A stretch of 64,000 bases of DNA from an uncultured Sulfitobacter sp. (GTDB lineage Bacteria > Pseudomonadota > Alphaproteobacteria > Rhodobacterales > Rhodobacteraceae): positions 1-64,000 of the forward strand of contig CAJXSZ010000004.1 in NCBI GenBank assembly GCA_913060815.1, written 5' to 3'. A program made the position numbers and the translations under genes. How positions within the stretch are numbered: the first letter of the stretch is position 1; each line of letters begins with the position of its first letter. The notes below the pieces were generated by a model. The model worked only from the letters and a program-made list of their open reading frames with translations, was not told the DNA's origin and did no database searches. Shown piece after piece: positions 8,573 through 18,261 of the stretch.

Positions 8573-9030
8573 ATACCGCAAAACATGAGATCAAGGGCTG
8601 GCATGTCTTCATGGGCTTTGCCGGGGCATTCGGGATCATAATCGCCGTCAATCTCACGCTGGCGTTCAAGGCCGTGCAAACCTTTCCAGGGCTTGAGGTC
8701 AAAAACTCCTACGTCGCTAGCCAGAAATTCGATGTGGAGCGTGATGCGCAACTGGCGCTGGGCTGGGATGTCTCTGCAACGCTGGACAATCACACCCTGT
8801 CACTTGTGATCGAACAGGACGGCACCCCCATTGCGCCGCGCATCGAGAGCGCCACCTTTGGTCGCGCCACCAACGTGCAATTCGACGAGACGCCCGAATT
8901 TACCTTCAACGGCCAAGCGCTTGTGGCACGTGTCGAGGCGGGAGAGGGCAATTGGAACCTGCGCCTCAAGGCACGTGCCGAAGATGGCACATTGTTCCAG
9001 CAGCGCATCATTGTGAACGTCCTCAAATGA
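8569..9030 (+). CDS. ccoH: cbb3 oxidase assembly protein CcoH (FixH family)
   Basis: CcoH is a small membrane-anchored protein required for stable assembly of the cbb3 oxidase. The 153-residue product has one N-terminal helix (about 12-33, MGFAGAFGIIIAVNLTLAF) followed by a beta-rich periplasmic domain, including GWDVSATL and the NWNLRLKA segment typical of FixH. It overlaps ccoG by an ATGA and ccoI by another ATGA, so ccoGHIS is one translationally coupled unit. Confidence 0.92.
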   Translation: MNTAKHEIKGWHVFMGFAGAFGIIIAVNLTLAFKAVQTFPGLEVKNSYVASQKFDVERDAQLALGWDVSATLDNHTLSLVIEQDGTPIAPRIESATFGRATNVQFDETPEFTFNGQALVARVEAGEGNWNLRLKARAEDGTLFQQRIIVNVLK

Positions 9031-11147
9031 CAGCCGCCTGCCCAGCCTGCACAACCGGCGGAATGCCGAGCGACAGCATGGACATCGGTCCCAGCTTGCA
9101 ATTCTCGCTGCCCGATATTCATTGCGCCGCCTGCATCGGCAAGATCGAGCGTGGTTTGGCGTCGGTCAGTGGCGTGACTGCCGTGCGCGTCAACCTTTCG
9201 CTCAAACGCCTTACCGTGACTGGCCCAGTTGATCCCGCAAAGATCGAAGGGAGCCTGCGCGATCTGGGGTTCGAGGCCTTTCCACTGGACCTCGACGCGC
9301 TCAACACGGCGCGTGACACTGTGGGTCGTTCCCTGATGACGCGCATGGCTGTGGCAGGCTTTGCCATGATGAACGTCATGCTGTTGTCTGTTGCCGTCTG
9401 GGCGGGGGCCACGGACGCCACCCGCGACCTCTTCCACCTCATCTCTGCCCTGATCACCCTTCCCGTCATTGCCTACGCAGGACAGCCCTTTTTCCGCAAC
9501 GGCTGGAGCGCGCTCCGTGCAGGGCATCTCAACATGGATGTGCCGATCAGCCTTGCGATTCTGCTGGCCGCTGGCATGTCCCTGTTCGAGACCCTGCAAG
9601 GGGGCGCGCATGCCTATTTTGACGCGGCTATCTCGTTAACGTTCTTCCTGCTCATTGGCCGCTACATGGATCACCGCACCCGCAGTGCTGCGCGATCCGC
9701 CGCCAAAGAGCTTACCGCGCTTGAAGTGCAAACCGCGCAGAAGATGGTCGACGGTACTGCTCAAACCGTAGGCGTCAGCACCCTCGCCATTGGCGATATT
9801 ATCGCTGTGCCCTCTGGTGCGCGGGTGCCTGTTGATGGTGTGCTGCTGTCGGATCACGCGCTGATGGATCGCTCCTTCCTGACTGGCGAAAGCGCGACGA
9901 TTGACGTGGCCCAGAATGCAGCCCTCCAAGCAGGTGAGATTAACGTGGCGGCACCGCTGACCCTGCGCGCTACCGCCGTGGGCGATGACACCACCCTGCG
10001 CCGCATGGCCGCGATGGTCGAGACAGCCGAAAACAGCCGCAACAAATACACCGCCATGGCCGACCGCGCCGCACAGTTCTACGCCCCAGCCGTGCACTTG
10101 CTTGCGCTCAGCGCTTTCATCGGCTGGATACTCATTAATGGCGACGTGCGCCACGCGCTGAATGTGGCCATCGCCACGCTGATCATCACCTGCCCCTGTG
10201 CGCTGGGCCTTGCTGTGCCTGCCGTCTCGACCGCCGCGATCAGCCGTCTGTTTTCCATGGGCTATCTGGTGAAACATGCCACAGCGCTGGAGCGTCTGGC
10301 CGAAGTCACCCGTGTGGTGTTCGATAAAACAGGCACACTCAGCATGCCCTCCGTCACGCTGCCTGATCCCTTCTCCCCGACCGAGCGCAGCGTGGCCAAA
10401 GCACTGGCCCAAGCTTCCAATCACCCGCTGTCACGCGCGTTAGAGACTATTCTAAAAGAGGATCGCGCCGCAGAGGTAAGCCAGATTTCCGAAGTCGCAG
10501 GGCAGGGCATTGTGGCAGATTGGGAAGGCCGCGAAGTCCGCTTGGGCCGTGGCGCATGGCTGGGTGCAGATTCTGATGATCTAGGCCTGCGCATCGGCAC
10601 CGATGCCCCGCGCCAGATGACCGCCGCCGAGACACCTCGCGCAGGCGTGCGCCATGCGCTGGAGCAGCTCAACCTGCCTGCCGAGGTCGTCACAGGCGAC
10701 GCACCCGCACCCGCGCAACGCTTTGCGGCGGACCTTGGCATCGGCGTACGCGCTGACATGCGCCCCGAGGCCAAGCTCGCTTATCTTAAAGAACTCGCAG
10801 GCCGGGGCGAGCAGGTGCTTATGGTCGGTGATGGCCTCAACGATACCGCAGCACTTGCCGCCGCCCACGCCTCCATTGCTCCCGCATCGGCGCTGGATGC
10901 CTCGCGCAGCGCAGCTGACATCGTTGTGCTCAAGGACAGCTTTGAAGACCTGCCTATGCTACTGCGCATCTCGAAAATGGCCTGCAAACTGTCCGAACAG
11001 AACTTCACCATCGCAGCGATCTATAACGGCGTGTCGATTCCGCTCGCACTTGCAGGCTATGCCACGCCGCTGGCCGCCGCTTTGGCTATGTCGATCTCTT
11101 CGATCACTGTGCTGCTCAATTCTCAACGCATAAGGATTGCCAAATGA
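9027..11147 (+). CDS. ccoI: Copper-exporting P1B-type ATPase for cbb3 assembly
   Basis: CcoI (FixI/CopA2) is an inner-membrane P1B ATPase that supplies copper for the CuB centre of the oxidase. The 706-residue protein has an N-terminal CPAC (5-8), a heavy-metal-associated domain with C33-A-A-C36, the phosphatase motif TGES (287-290), the membrane metal site CPC (389-391), the phosphorylation motif DKTGT (433-437) and GDGLNDTAAL near the C terminus. The start at 9027 is the ATGA overlap with ccoH; an upstream ATG at 8952 would run through ccoH in another frame and is rejected. Confidence 0.95.
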   Translation: MTAACPACTTGGMPSDSMDIGPSLQFSLPDIHCAACIGKIERGLASVSGVTAVRVNLSLKRLTVTGPVDPAKIEGSLRDLGFEAFPLDLDALNTARDTVGRSLMTRMAVAGFAMMNVMLLSVAVWAGATDATRDLFHLISALITLPVIAYAGQPFFRNGWSALRAGHLNMDVPISLAILLAAGMSLFETLQGGAHAYFDAAISLTFFLLIGRYMDHRTRSAARSAAKELTALEVQTAQKMVDGTAQTVGVSTLAIGDIIAVPSGARVPVDGVLLSDHALMDRSFLTGESATIDVAQNAALQAGEINVAAPLTLRATAVGDDTTLRRMAAMVETAENSRNKYTAMADRAAQFYAPAVHLLALSAFIGWILINGDVRHALNVAIATLIITCPCALGLAVPAVSTAAISRLFSMGYLVKHATALERLAEVTRVVFDKTGTLSMPSVTLPDPFSPTERSVAKALAQASNHPLSRALETILKEDRAAEVSQISEVAGQGIVADWEGREVRLGRGAWLGADSDDLGLRIGTDAPRQMTAAETPRAGVRHALEQLNLPAEVVTGDAPAPAQRFAADLGIGVRADMRPEAKLAYLKELAGRGEQVLMVGDGLNDTAALAAAHASIAPASALDASRSAADIVVLKDSFEDLPMLLRISKMACKLSEQNFTIAAIYNGVSIPLALAGYATPLAAALAMSISSITVLLNSQRIRIAK

Positions 11148-11284
11148 ATGTACTTGTCATCCTGATCCCCGTCTCGCTCATCCTTGGCGGCATCGGCCTT
11201 GCCGCCTTCATCTGGACGGTCCGCAGCGACCAATACGACGATGAGGCCGGGAATGCCGCGCGTATCCTGCTGGATGACGACTAG
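11144..11284 (+). CDS. ccoS: cbb3 oxidase maturation protein CcoS, small
   Basis: A 46-residue protein with one N-terminal membrane helix (about 3-24) and the acidic tail SDQYDDEAGNAARILLDDD. CcoS is needed to insert heme b and copper into CcoN. The W-x-V-R-S-x-Q-Y/F-D-D pattern after the helix is the family hallmark. It starts in the ATGA that ends ccoI and closes the ccoGHIS unit, followed by a strong terminator. Confidence 0.92.
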   Translation: MNVLVILIPVSLILGGIGLAAFIWTVRSDQYDDEAGNAARILLDDD

Positions 11285-11337
11285 AGATTGAACACACGCG
11301 GATGCAGAACCCTCCCTGTCTGCATCCACTTGGGTAC

Positions 11338-11370
11338 GACGGCTGTGATCCCACAGCCGTCGCCTTTTTT
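11338..11370 (+). terminator. Rho-independent terminator after ccoS
   Basis: GACGGCTGTG (11338-11347) pairs perfectly with CACAGCCGTC (11352-11361) around a 4-base loop and is followed by GCC and six T. The T tract overlaps the stop of nadV on the other strand. A further 8-base-pair stem lies at 11300-11307/11320-11327. Confidence 0.9.
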
Positions 11371-12805
11371 ACTCCGCAGGCCACGCCCGCGCGCGCACCG
11401 CGTCAAAGCTGTGGCGCACAAGTATCTCGCCGTCGCGAAACACAGGCACCAGCGCATCGGCCCCTTTGGGGATGTTCGCCGCAGGCCGCGCCACCAGCGC
11501 GCAGCTGTCACTTCGCATCACCCCTTGCTTGCCGCGCCGCGAAGTCTTGGAGCCTTTCGCAGTTACCGGATCCTTGAACACATCATGCCACGCGCCATCC
11601 CGAAAGATCGCCGACGCCTTCATTGCATAGCCAAAGCTGTCGCGGTCCAGCTTCTGCAACAAGCCACCGCCCATGCCGAAGGCGATGTTCCCAATGGCCA
11701 GCCCGCGCGCGATCATCGCCTCCATGATCTGCACGATGCTGTCCTTGTTCACACCGTCGCCCTGTAACACGCGGACCTTGTCGTTGAGCAGGCGGTAGCC
11801 CTGCGCGGTCGTGCTATAGCCAAACCGCGCCATCAACGCCTCGATGACCTCAGGCACGATCTGCACCGGGTCGCCACTGTCGGGGCGCACGACCAGCACA
11901 CCGTCGCGTGCCAACACCTCGTCGCGCAGCGCATCACCCCAATAGTCCCGCACTGCGCGCATCAGGTCATAGCTATCGCTCACACAGGCAATGATGCCAG
12001 TCGGGTTGGCCCGCAGCATCCGCCGCATCTGGTCCAGTTCCCCACCCACGCCAGCGGCGGTCATGGTCGAGTGCTCGCTCGCAGGGATCGAAAACCCTGC
12101 CATCTCTGCGCCATAGAAATTACGCGCCACGGCAAGCGCCCCGATGGTGTCGGTCCCCATGGAGTTAACCAAGTGCGCCGCACCACCAATCGCCGCGGCG
12201 TCCGCACTCACAGCTCCACGTGCGCCAAAGTCATGCAGTTTGAACTCGGCCCCTTGAGTGCTGCCATCGGTGATCTGCATCTTCTCGCGGATCGAACGGT
12301 TGACCGCAAACGACAGGCTGCACACCGTCGAAGGATACCAGACCGCCCGCAACAACCGCGTCTCAAGGTAGGAGACCAGCCAGAAACACGCAGGATCGGT
12401 ATTCTCGATCCGCAGTTGCGGCACGCGTACAGGCACGACTGTCCCCTCGGGCAGCGCCTCTATCAGCACGGGCAAGCGTCCGCCGTGCACGTCAATAATG
12501 TGCTGCCATCCGTCGCGGAAAATCTCGAACCCGTGGGCCTTCAAGAACGGCGTCGCTTCATCCAGCATCGCTTGGGTCACTACCGCACCGCGCAGCTTGG
12601 TCAACTCGATCTGCAGGCCAAAAAATATAACGTGGTCAATCGCATCCCAAGGGCTGCGCGCCTCGATATAGGAGGACACATATTCAGTGCCGTCAGGGTA
12701 TTGGGTGAAGTGGGAAAGCTTGTAGCTGTCGGTATCAAAAATGAGATTGTCGATGCTTACAGCACTAGGGAACAGCGCCTGCGCGCTGCGATCTTGTATG
12801 GTCAT
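11369..12805 (-). CDS. nadV: Nicotinamide phosphoribosyltransferase
   Basis: NadV (NAMPT family) joins nicotinamide and PRPP to give nicotinamide mononucleotide, the first step of direct NAD salvage. The 478-residue length fits the family. Recognisable segments are NLIFDTDSYKLSHF near the N terminus, the HDFGARG loop, GAEMAGFSIPASEHS with the catalytic-site His, and VVRPDSGDP plus FGMGGGLLQ in the phosphoribosyl-binding half. The ATG follows GGAGG. It is 108 bases downstream of nadM on the same strand, so the two enzymes probably form one unit. Confidence 0.93.
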   Translation of the reverse strand: MTIQDRSAQALFPSAVSIDNLIFDTDSYKLSHFTQYPDGTEYVSSYIEARSPWDAIDHVIFFGLQIELTKLRGAVVTQAMLDEATPFLKAHGFEIFRDGWQHIIDVHGGRLPVLIEALPEGTVVPVRVPQLRIENTDPACFWLVSYLETRLLRAVWYPSTVCSLSFAVNRSIREKMQITDGSTQGAEFKLHDFGARGAVSADAAAIGGAAHLVNSMGTDTIGALAVARNFYGAEMAGFSIPASEHSTMTAAGVGGELDQMRRMLRANPTGIIACVSDSYDLMRAVRDYWGDALRDEVLARDGVLVVRPDSGDPVQIVPEVIEALMARFGYSTTAQGYRLLNDKVRVLQGDGVNKDSIVQIMEAMIARGLAIGNIAFGMGGGLLQKLDRDSFGYAMKASAIFRDGAWHDVFKDPVTAKGSKTSRRGKQGVMRSDSCALVARPAANIPKGADALVPVFRDGEILVRHSFDAVRARAWPAE

Positions 12806-12913
12806 TGTCCTGTTCCTCCTCGGATGTGGACGGTGTGCGACCTGCGGACCTCCCGCAGATCAGGGGTGCGCCGATATGCTCGGCGCGGGCAATATTCCCT
12901 CTCGGGGAATCTC

Positions 12914-13999
12914 TCAGTTTTGCGCCATCAGGATTGAGGCATAGGCAAACGGTACTTCGGGCACCAATGCATGGATGATGTCGAAATGGTCCTCGAACAG
13001 CGTATCGGGCGTGATCTCTGTAATCGGCACCCAACGTGCGGCGGCGGCATCACTGCCCGCCTTGACCTTCTCCATCTGTGCGCGGTCTTGTAAATCAAAC
13101 ACAAATGCTTCCGTGCGGACCCAGCCCTTTTCCGAACGCTCGGGGTGGTCGAACACCCGCCGCTCACGCAAGCGGCCCCGCATCGCACCTTTCGGCATGT
13201 CCAAGCCCGCTTCTTCATAAAGCTCGCGGATCGCGGCATCGAGCGCGGTTTCACCCGGATCGATATGCCCACCTGGCAGCGCCCAGAGCCCCTTGCCGGG
13301 TTGCACCAAACGCTCCACCAGCAAGACATGCCCCGACTGGATCACGACCGCATCGGCCGTGTTCACGGGGATGGGGTAGCCAAAGACTTTCTCCGCTTCC
13401 GCCGTTTTGGCGCGGTATTTGCTGACAAATGCGCCTTCTTCGCGGATGGTTTTAACCGCATCAGAGTTGGTCTCGATCCACTCCCGCACAGGCGCGACAT
13501 GGTTTTCGCCAAACGCCTCTACTGTGCCGCTGAAAAACAGTGCCTCGCGCAAATCGGTTGCGTTCAAAACCACACCACCGTGCATTTTGGGTTCGGCCTG
13601 CATCATCTCCCATGTGGGAAACCAGCGCAGGTATTGCGAAGATTTGTCTTTCTCGAAGCCCGTCAGGATTACATCTGTCTTTGCAGGGTCCATCCCCGCA
13701 CGCCGCATGTGCAGGGTCACCGCCGTGCGGACATTCGAAATCCACGCGCGGTCGTTATAGAGTGTATCCACCAGCGGAAGCGTCGCCACGGGCTTGCTCA
13801 GGTGCGTGGTACCAGCCGCGATAAATGCGCGTCGCTCGGAGTAGGTGAAGGGGTTTTTCCAACTTCGCGGGCGATAGGCGCTGCCGACCAACATCAACAT
13901 GCTGTCGGCGCGGCTCAGGGCCTGTTCGAGCACATCCAAATGGCCGGCGTGGAAAGGTTGAAAGCGGCCGATAAAAACGGCCAGCGTTTGTCTGGTCAT
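12914..13999 (-). CDS. nadM: Bifunctional NMN adenylyltransferase / Nudix hydrolase
   Basis: The N-terminal half is a nucleotidylyltransferase (GRFQPFHAGH around residues 11-20) that turns NMN and ATP into NAD. The C-terminal half carries a complete Nudix box, beginning GHIDPGET and continuing through REL-x-EEAG, expected to cleave ADP-ribose-type compounds. The 361-residue fused architecture is known in NadM proteins. I start at the ATG at 13999, preceded by GGAGGA, rather than at an upstream TTG. With nadV it forms a two-step nicotinamide-to-NAD route. Confidence 0.92.
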   Translation of the reverse strand: MTRQTLAVFIGRFQPFHAGHLDVLEQALSRADSMLMLVGSAYRPRSWKNPFTYSERRAFIAAGTTHLSKPVATLPLVDTLYNDRAWISNVRTAVTLHMRRAGMDPAKTDVILTGFEKDKSSQYLRWFPTWEMMQAEPKMHGGVVLNATDLREALFFSGTVEAFGENHVAPVREWIETNSDAVKTIREEGAFVSKYRAKTAEAEKVFGYPIPVNTADAVVIQSGHVLLVERLVQPGKGLWALPGGHIDPGETALDAAIRELYEEAGLDMPKGAMRGRLRERRVFDHPERSEKGWVRTEAFVFDLQDRAQMEKVKAGSDAAAARWVPITEITPDTLFEDHFDIIHALVPEVPFAYASILMAQN

Positions 14000-14139
14000 A
14001 GCGTGCGTCCTCCGCAACGGTGTGTTCGGCAGGACCTCCCTGCCTTGGCCTCAACATAGGGTCAGATCGGAAGTAAAGCCAAGGAAATTTGGAACACGGC
14101 TGCTATGCCGCTAGCGCATAGGGTGTAATAAATTATACG

Positions 14140-15543
14140 CTACAGTGCCTTAACGTCGTTTAGCATCTTCGCACCCAACCGTAGATCCTTCACCAGCATC
14201 TCCCGCAACGCGCCCCCGTCATTCGCACGCTGCACCGCCGACGGGTGCAGCGTGATGAGAACCGGCAAACCTTCGCGCCCCCGCTCAACCCGCCCGCGCC
14301 GCGTCATCAGCGCACTGCCATCGCCCGTCAATGTCTGCGCGGCCGTGGCGCCCAGCGCCAAGATAAATGCAGGCTGTACCTGTGCGATCTCTTGCTCCAA
14401 CCAGACGCGACAGGCCTCTACTTCGGTCTTGTGCGGGCTTTGATGGATGCGCTTTTTGCCGCGCGGAGTGAATTTGAAATGCTTGACTGAATTGGTAACA
14501 TACGCTTGCGTACGGTCTAGTCTCGCCTCGGTAGCCAATTGGTCAAAGAGCTGCCCCGCAGGTCCCACGAACGGCACCCCCTCAAGATCCTCACGGTCCC
14601 CCGGTTGCTCGCCTACGATCATCAATGGAGCATTCGGCGGTCCCACACCTCCCACCGCTTGCGTGGCTTGCGCGCCGATTGGACAGCGTGCGCAGGCGTG
14701 CAACTCCCCCAAGGCGGCCCGCTCGGGAATACGCTCTAGAATTCGCTCTGCGCGGATCGGCGGCAAGGTGGGTGCCGTTTCCTGCATCTCCCGCATCCGT
14801 GCCTCTGCCCCAGCGATCAGATCAGGGATCAACTCGGCTTCTGGCAGGTTCTTCCAATACTTCTTAGGCATCTCGGATTGCATCGCCTTGATCTTGAGCC
14901 GCGCAGGATTGAAGATGTTGGCGTAATAGGTTTTCCACAGCTCCTCTGTCTCGTCATTGAGATCAAGTTTGCTGCTCGCCTTGGCTTCATGGCTCAGATC
15001 GCCGCCCTCGAACCGCGTGGTAACTTCGGGCGTCACAATCACCCAGTCCATATCGCCAAACCGGCGGGTGAAGAAGCTTGCGATCAGCTCTTCAATGCGG
15101 TGATCGGGCTCGAACCAACTGATGAATTGCCGCCTGTTGGCGCCCTGTGGCGTGACCTCGCGAAACCGGACAAAGGCTTTCATCTTGTGCATGTCACGGC
15201 GGATGTTTTTGGCCCATGCCTCCAACTGCTGCACTTCCGCGTCAGCGCGATTGCTGAGCAGCCCCCGCGTGTCCGCACACCGCAGCAACACGCGGTACAA
15301 AAGATCGTGCACGCCTGCATCGCGGTGCGCGCAGACCTGTTTGGCCAGCGTCACAAACCCTTTGGGTACTTTTATGTCACGCGGCGGGGGCAGGGGGGCA
15401 CCCGCGCCAAACAGTCCCGCATCCGCGTCTTCCATTCCCCAATCCACATCATCAGGAGCCACACCATTACTGGCCAGCGCGCGCGCAGCATCACGCCACG
15501 CCTCAAACGTGCCCAGCCGTGGCAGCCGCGGACCATAGATCAC
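14140..15543 (-). CDS. UdgX-type uracil-DNA binding protein with N-terminal DUF4130-like domain
   Basis: The 467-residue protein has an N-terminal domain of the kind paired with repair radical SAM proteins (FEAWRDAARAL near the start, then YYANIFNPARLK) and a C-terminal uracil-DNA-glycosylase fold. Motif A is GEQPGDRED (from 311), the insertion KKRIH ends in H367, and LHPS lies near 432-435. In characterised UdgX proteins the R-loop histidine bonds covalently to uracil-derived DNA, giving a very tight complex. The start is a GTG at 15543 in the GTGA overlapping the stop of the radical SAM gene; no ATG fits. The two proteins are probably made together. Confidence 0.88.
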   Translation of the reverse strand: MIYGPRLPRLGTFEAWRDAARALASNGVAPDDVDWGMEDADAGLFGAGAPLPPPRDIKVPKGFVTLAKQVCAHRDAGVHDLLYRVLLRCADTRGLLSNRADAEVQQLEAWAKNIRRDMHKMKAFVRFREVTPQGANRRQFISWFEPDHRIEELIASFFTRRFGDMDWVIVTPEVTTRFEGGDLSHEAKASSKLDLNDETEELWKTYYANIFNPARLKIKAMQSEMPKKYWKNLPEAELIPDLIAGAEARMREMQETAPTLPPIRAERILERIPERAALGELHACARCPIGAQATQAVGGVGPPNAPLMIVGEQPGDREDLEGVPFVGPAGQLFDQLATEARLDRTQAYVTNSVKHFKFTPRGKKRIHQSPHKTEVEACRVWLEQEIAQVQPAFILALGATAAQTLTGDGSALMTRRGRVERGREGLPVLITLHPSAVQRANDGGALREMLVKDLRLGAKMLNDVKAL

Positions 15544-16775
15544 AGCAGGCTCAATTGCTCTGGCGGGGGCGCGAAGCGTGCGCGCAGATTGGCCGCATCT
15601 GTCAGCCCGCCGGGGGACCAGTCGCGGGTGGTGATGAACGGCTTGGCCTTGTTCACAAGCGCGCCGATGCGTTTGAGATCGCCAAACCCCAGCGCGCCCG
15701 ACCGCCGCGCCGCCAAAATCCGCTGCACCGATTTTGTCCCGAACCCCGGCACGCGCAGCAACATGTCGCGGCCCGCACGGTTCACGTCCACAGGGAACAT
15801 GTGCCGGTTGGCCAAGGCCCAACTCAGCTTGGGGTCAATCTCCAGATCAAGCATCCCGTCGGTGGCAGCAGAGGCAATCTCATCCGCCTCATAGCCATAA
15901 AACCGCAGCAGCCAATCCGCCTGATACAAGCGATGCTCCCGCGCCAGCGGTGGTTTGATCAGGGGCAGGGCGGCGGTGCTGTCAGGAATGGGCGAGAAGG
16001 CGGAATAATAAACCCGCTTCAATTTATACGACGAGTAGAGCCGCGTGGAGCTTTGCAGGATCGTTGCGTCATTCGCCCCGTCCGCGCCCACAATAAGCTG
16101 CGTGCTCTGCCCCGCAGGCGCGAACTTCTTACTGCGTCGTCCGGTATGGGTCTTCTCTTTCGCCGCTTGCTTGCGCAACTCGACCCGCCCCATAGCGCGG
16201 CGGATCTCGTCGCCGTTCTTCTCGGGCGCATAGGCGTTGATGCCTGCATCTGTCGGCAGCTCGATGTTCATGGAGAGCCGATCCGCCAACAGCCCTGCTT
16301 CCTCGATCAACTCAGGCGAGGCATCAGGGATCGTCTTGAGGTGGATGTAGCCGCGAAAGTGGTGTTCGTGCCGCAGGGTCCGCGCGATGCGCACCATATC
16401 CGCCATCGTATCATCAGGGCTTTTGATAATGCCCGAGGACAGGAACAAACCTTCGATATAATTGCGGCGGTAGAATTCGGTCGTCAGATGTACGACTTCC
16501 TCGACCGAAAACCGCGCACGCGGCACCTGAGACGACACGCGATTGATGCAGTATGCACAGTCGTAGATGCAGAAATTCGTCATCAGAATCTTGAGCAAGC
16601 TGATACACCGCCCGTCAGGCGCATATGCATGACAAATCCCCGAGCCTTCGGTACTGCCCAGCCCGCTGCCATCGGCACTGTTGCGCTTGGCCGTGCCCGA
16701 CGAGGCACAGCTGGCATCATATTTCGCGGCATCGCTGAGCAGGGCCAGCTTCTCTTTAAGACTCATTTTACTCAT
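15540..16775 (-). CDS. Putative DNA modification/repair radical SAM protein
   Basis: The 411-residue protein has the radical SAM cluster motif CIYDCAYC (C-x3-C-x2-C), AKYDASCASSG near the start, as is usual in this repair-associated family, and a C-terminal helix-hairpin-helix (LLRVPGFGTKSVQRI) for DNA binding. Its biochemical reaction is not established. It overlaps the UdgX-type gene by 4 bases. I use the ATG at 16775 (MSKMSLKEKL); the next Met three codons on is also possible, and the ribosome-binding site is weak. Confidence 0.88.
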   Translation of the reverse strand: MSKMSLKEKLALLSDAAKYDASCASSGTAKRNSADGSGLGSTEGSGICHAYAPDGRCISLLKILMTNFCIYDCAYCINRVSSQVPRARFSVEEVVHLTTEFYRRNYIEGLFLSSGIIKSPDDTMADMVRIARTLRHEHHFRGYIHLKTIPDASPELIEEAGLLADRLSMNIELPTDAGINAYAPEKNGDEIRRAMGRVELRKQAAKEKTHTGRRSKKFAPAGQSTQLIVGADGANDATILQSSTRLYSSYKLKRVYYSAFSPIPDSTAALPLIKPPLAREHRLYQADWLLRFYGYEADEIASAATDGMLDLEIDPKLSWALANRHMFPVDVNRAGRDMLLRVPGFGTKSVQRILAARRSGALGFGDLKRIGALVNKAKPFITTRDWSPGGLTDAANLRARFAPPPEQLSLL

Positions 16776-16949
16776 CGTGTTCTTATAATGTTCTCGCCCC
16801 GTTGCTGGCAAGTCCTTTGCCCCTGCGACATCTTTTCCAAAGGATTGCACCATCGGCAAACTGCTGCGCGCTGCAAACCAGGGACTATTGCACCACCCCC
16901 GCAATCGGGTAGCATGATGAAAAAATCAGGCTTAACGAGGCAGCAGACC

Positions 16950-18092
16950 ATGAAAATATCCCGCAGAACCTTTGCAATGGGCCTTGGTGCCCTCACGCTT
17001 TCCGCCTGTGGCGGCAGCACCGCTTCCGTATCCCCCTCCAGCAGCGGCGGCCTTCCTGCCGATCTGCGCCCCACACCCAACGCCAGCTATGACCGTTGGG
17101 TCGCGAGCTTTCGCACGCGGGCAGCATCGCGCGGCATCTCCCAATCGACCCTGAATGCGGCCTTCCGCGGGACAGGCTACTTGCCAGGCTGCGTCAAGCG
17201 GGATCGCAATCAGGTCGAATTCCGCCGCACGCTAGAGGATTACATCTCCATCGCCGCCTCGGACGAGCGGGTGAGCAAGGGCCGCGCCGCCTTTGCGCGC
17301 CACCGCAGCACGCTGCAAACGCTTGAGGGCAAATACGGAGTGGATGCCCAGATCATTTGTGCGATTTGGGGGCTCGAGAGCTTCTTTGGCGAGCGTCGGG
17401 GTAATGTGCCTGTGATCTCCGCCACGTCCACGTTGGCCTTTGACGGGCGGCGCGGTCCATTTTTCGAGAAGCAACTCATGGCCGCCCTACGTATCCTGCA
17501 AAACGGCGACATCCCCGCTTCGCGCATGACAGGATCATGGGCAGGGGCGATGGGGCACACCCAGTTCATCCCGACTTCTTATCAAGCCTTCGCTGTGGAT
17601 TTCACAGGCGATGGCCGCCGTGATATCTGGTCTGATGACCCCACCGACAGCCTCGCCTCTACGGCCGCCTATCTGGCCAAGAACGGCTGGCAGCGCGGCG
17701 TCAAATGGGGCGGTGAAGTCGGCAATGGCGCGCCCCAAGGCAGCGTGATCCAGCCACAGGCGGGCGGCCCGCGTTTCTCCGTCACGCGCAACTTCCGCGT
17801 CATCAAACGCTACAATAACTCTGATTCCTATGCGATCGGCGTTGGCCATCTGTCTGACCGCATCGGTGGCGCAGGCCCGCTACGCGGCAGCTTCCCGCCC
17901 GATGCAAACGGTTTGTTGAAGGACGACCGGATCGCCCTGCAACAGCGCCTTACGGCCAATGGTTTTGACACCGATGGGGCGGATGGCGTGATCGGACCCA
18001 ATACAGAAAAGGCCATCAGCGCGTATCAAGCGAGCAAAGGGCTGGCCGTGACAGGCAAGCCTTCGCAATCCCTGCTGGCGATGTTACGCTAG
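16950..18092 (+). CDS. Lytic murein transglycosylase (MltB-like) lipoprotein with peptidoglycan-binding domain
   Basis: The 380-residue protein is predicted to cut peptidoglycan glycan strands in the periplasm. It begins SRRTFAMGLGALTLSACGG, combining a twin-arginine-like motif with a lipobox (LSAC). The catalytic domain follows, with IWGLESFFG supplying the likely catalytic Glu and GSWAGAMGHTQFIPTSY. The C terminus is a peptidoglycan-binding domain (DRIALQQRLTANGFDTDGADG and IGPNTEKAISAYQ). An open frame extends far upstream without a start that fits; ATG 16950 gives a proper signal peptide and is preceded by CGAGG. It is divergent from the radical SAM gene. Confidence 0.92.
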   Translation: MKISRRTFAMGLGALTLSACGGSTASVSPSSSGGLPADLRPTPNASYDRWVASFRTRAASRGISQSTLNAAFRGTGYLPGCVKRDRNQVEFRRTLEDYISIAASDERVSKGRAAFARHRSTLQTLEGKYGVDAQIICAIWGLESFFGERRGNVPVISATSTLAFDGRRGPFFEKQLMAALRILQNGDIPASRMTGSWAGAMGHTQFIPTSYQAFAVDFTGDGRRDIWSDDPTDSLASTAAYLAKNGWQRGVKWGGEVGNGAPQGSVIQPQAGGPRFSVTRNFRVIKRYNNSDSYAIGVGHLSDRIGGAGPLRGSFPPDANGLLKDDRIALQQRLTANGFDTDGADGVIGPNTEKAISAYQASKGLAVTGKPSQSLLAMLR

Positions 18093-18261
18093 AACCCTGA
18101 TATGGTTGCAGGGCGTAGGGCGCTGCAACCACAACTAAAACAAGCAATTATCGTGCTATCCGTGTATTCGTTAACGAATTATTAACATTTGCGGCGCCTG
18201 CCATATTTGTGCCCCAGTCTGGACCTAGCTGCGGACAAAACAAAAAAAGGCAGGCAGGCCA

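Noticed and set aside
15519-16949. Upstream extension of the transglycosylase frame
   Set aside because: It runs antisense through the radical SAM gene. The ATG at 16950 gives a signal peptide and lipobox.
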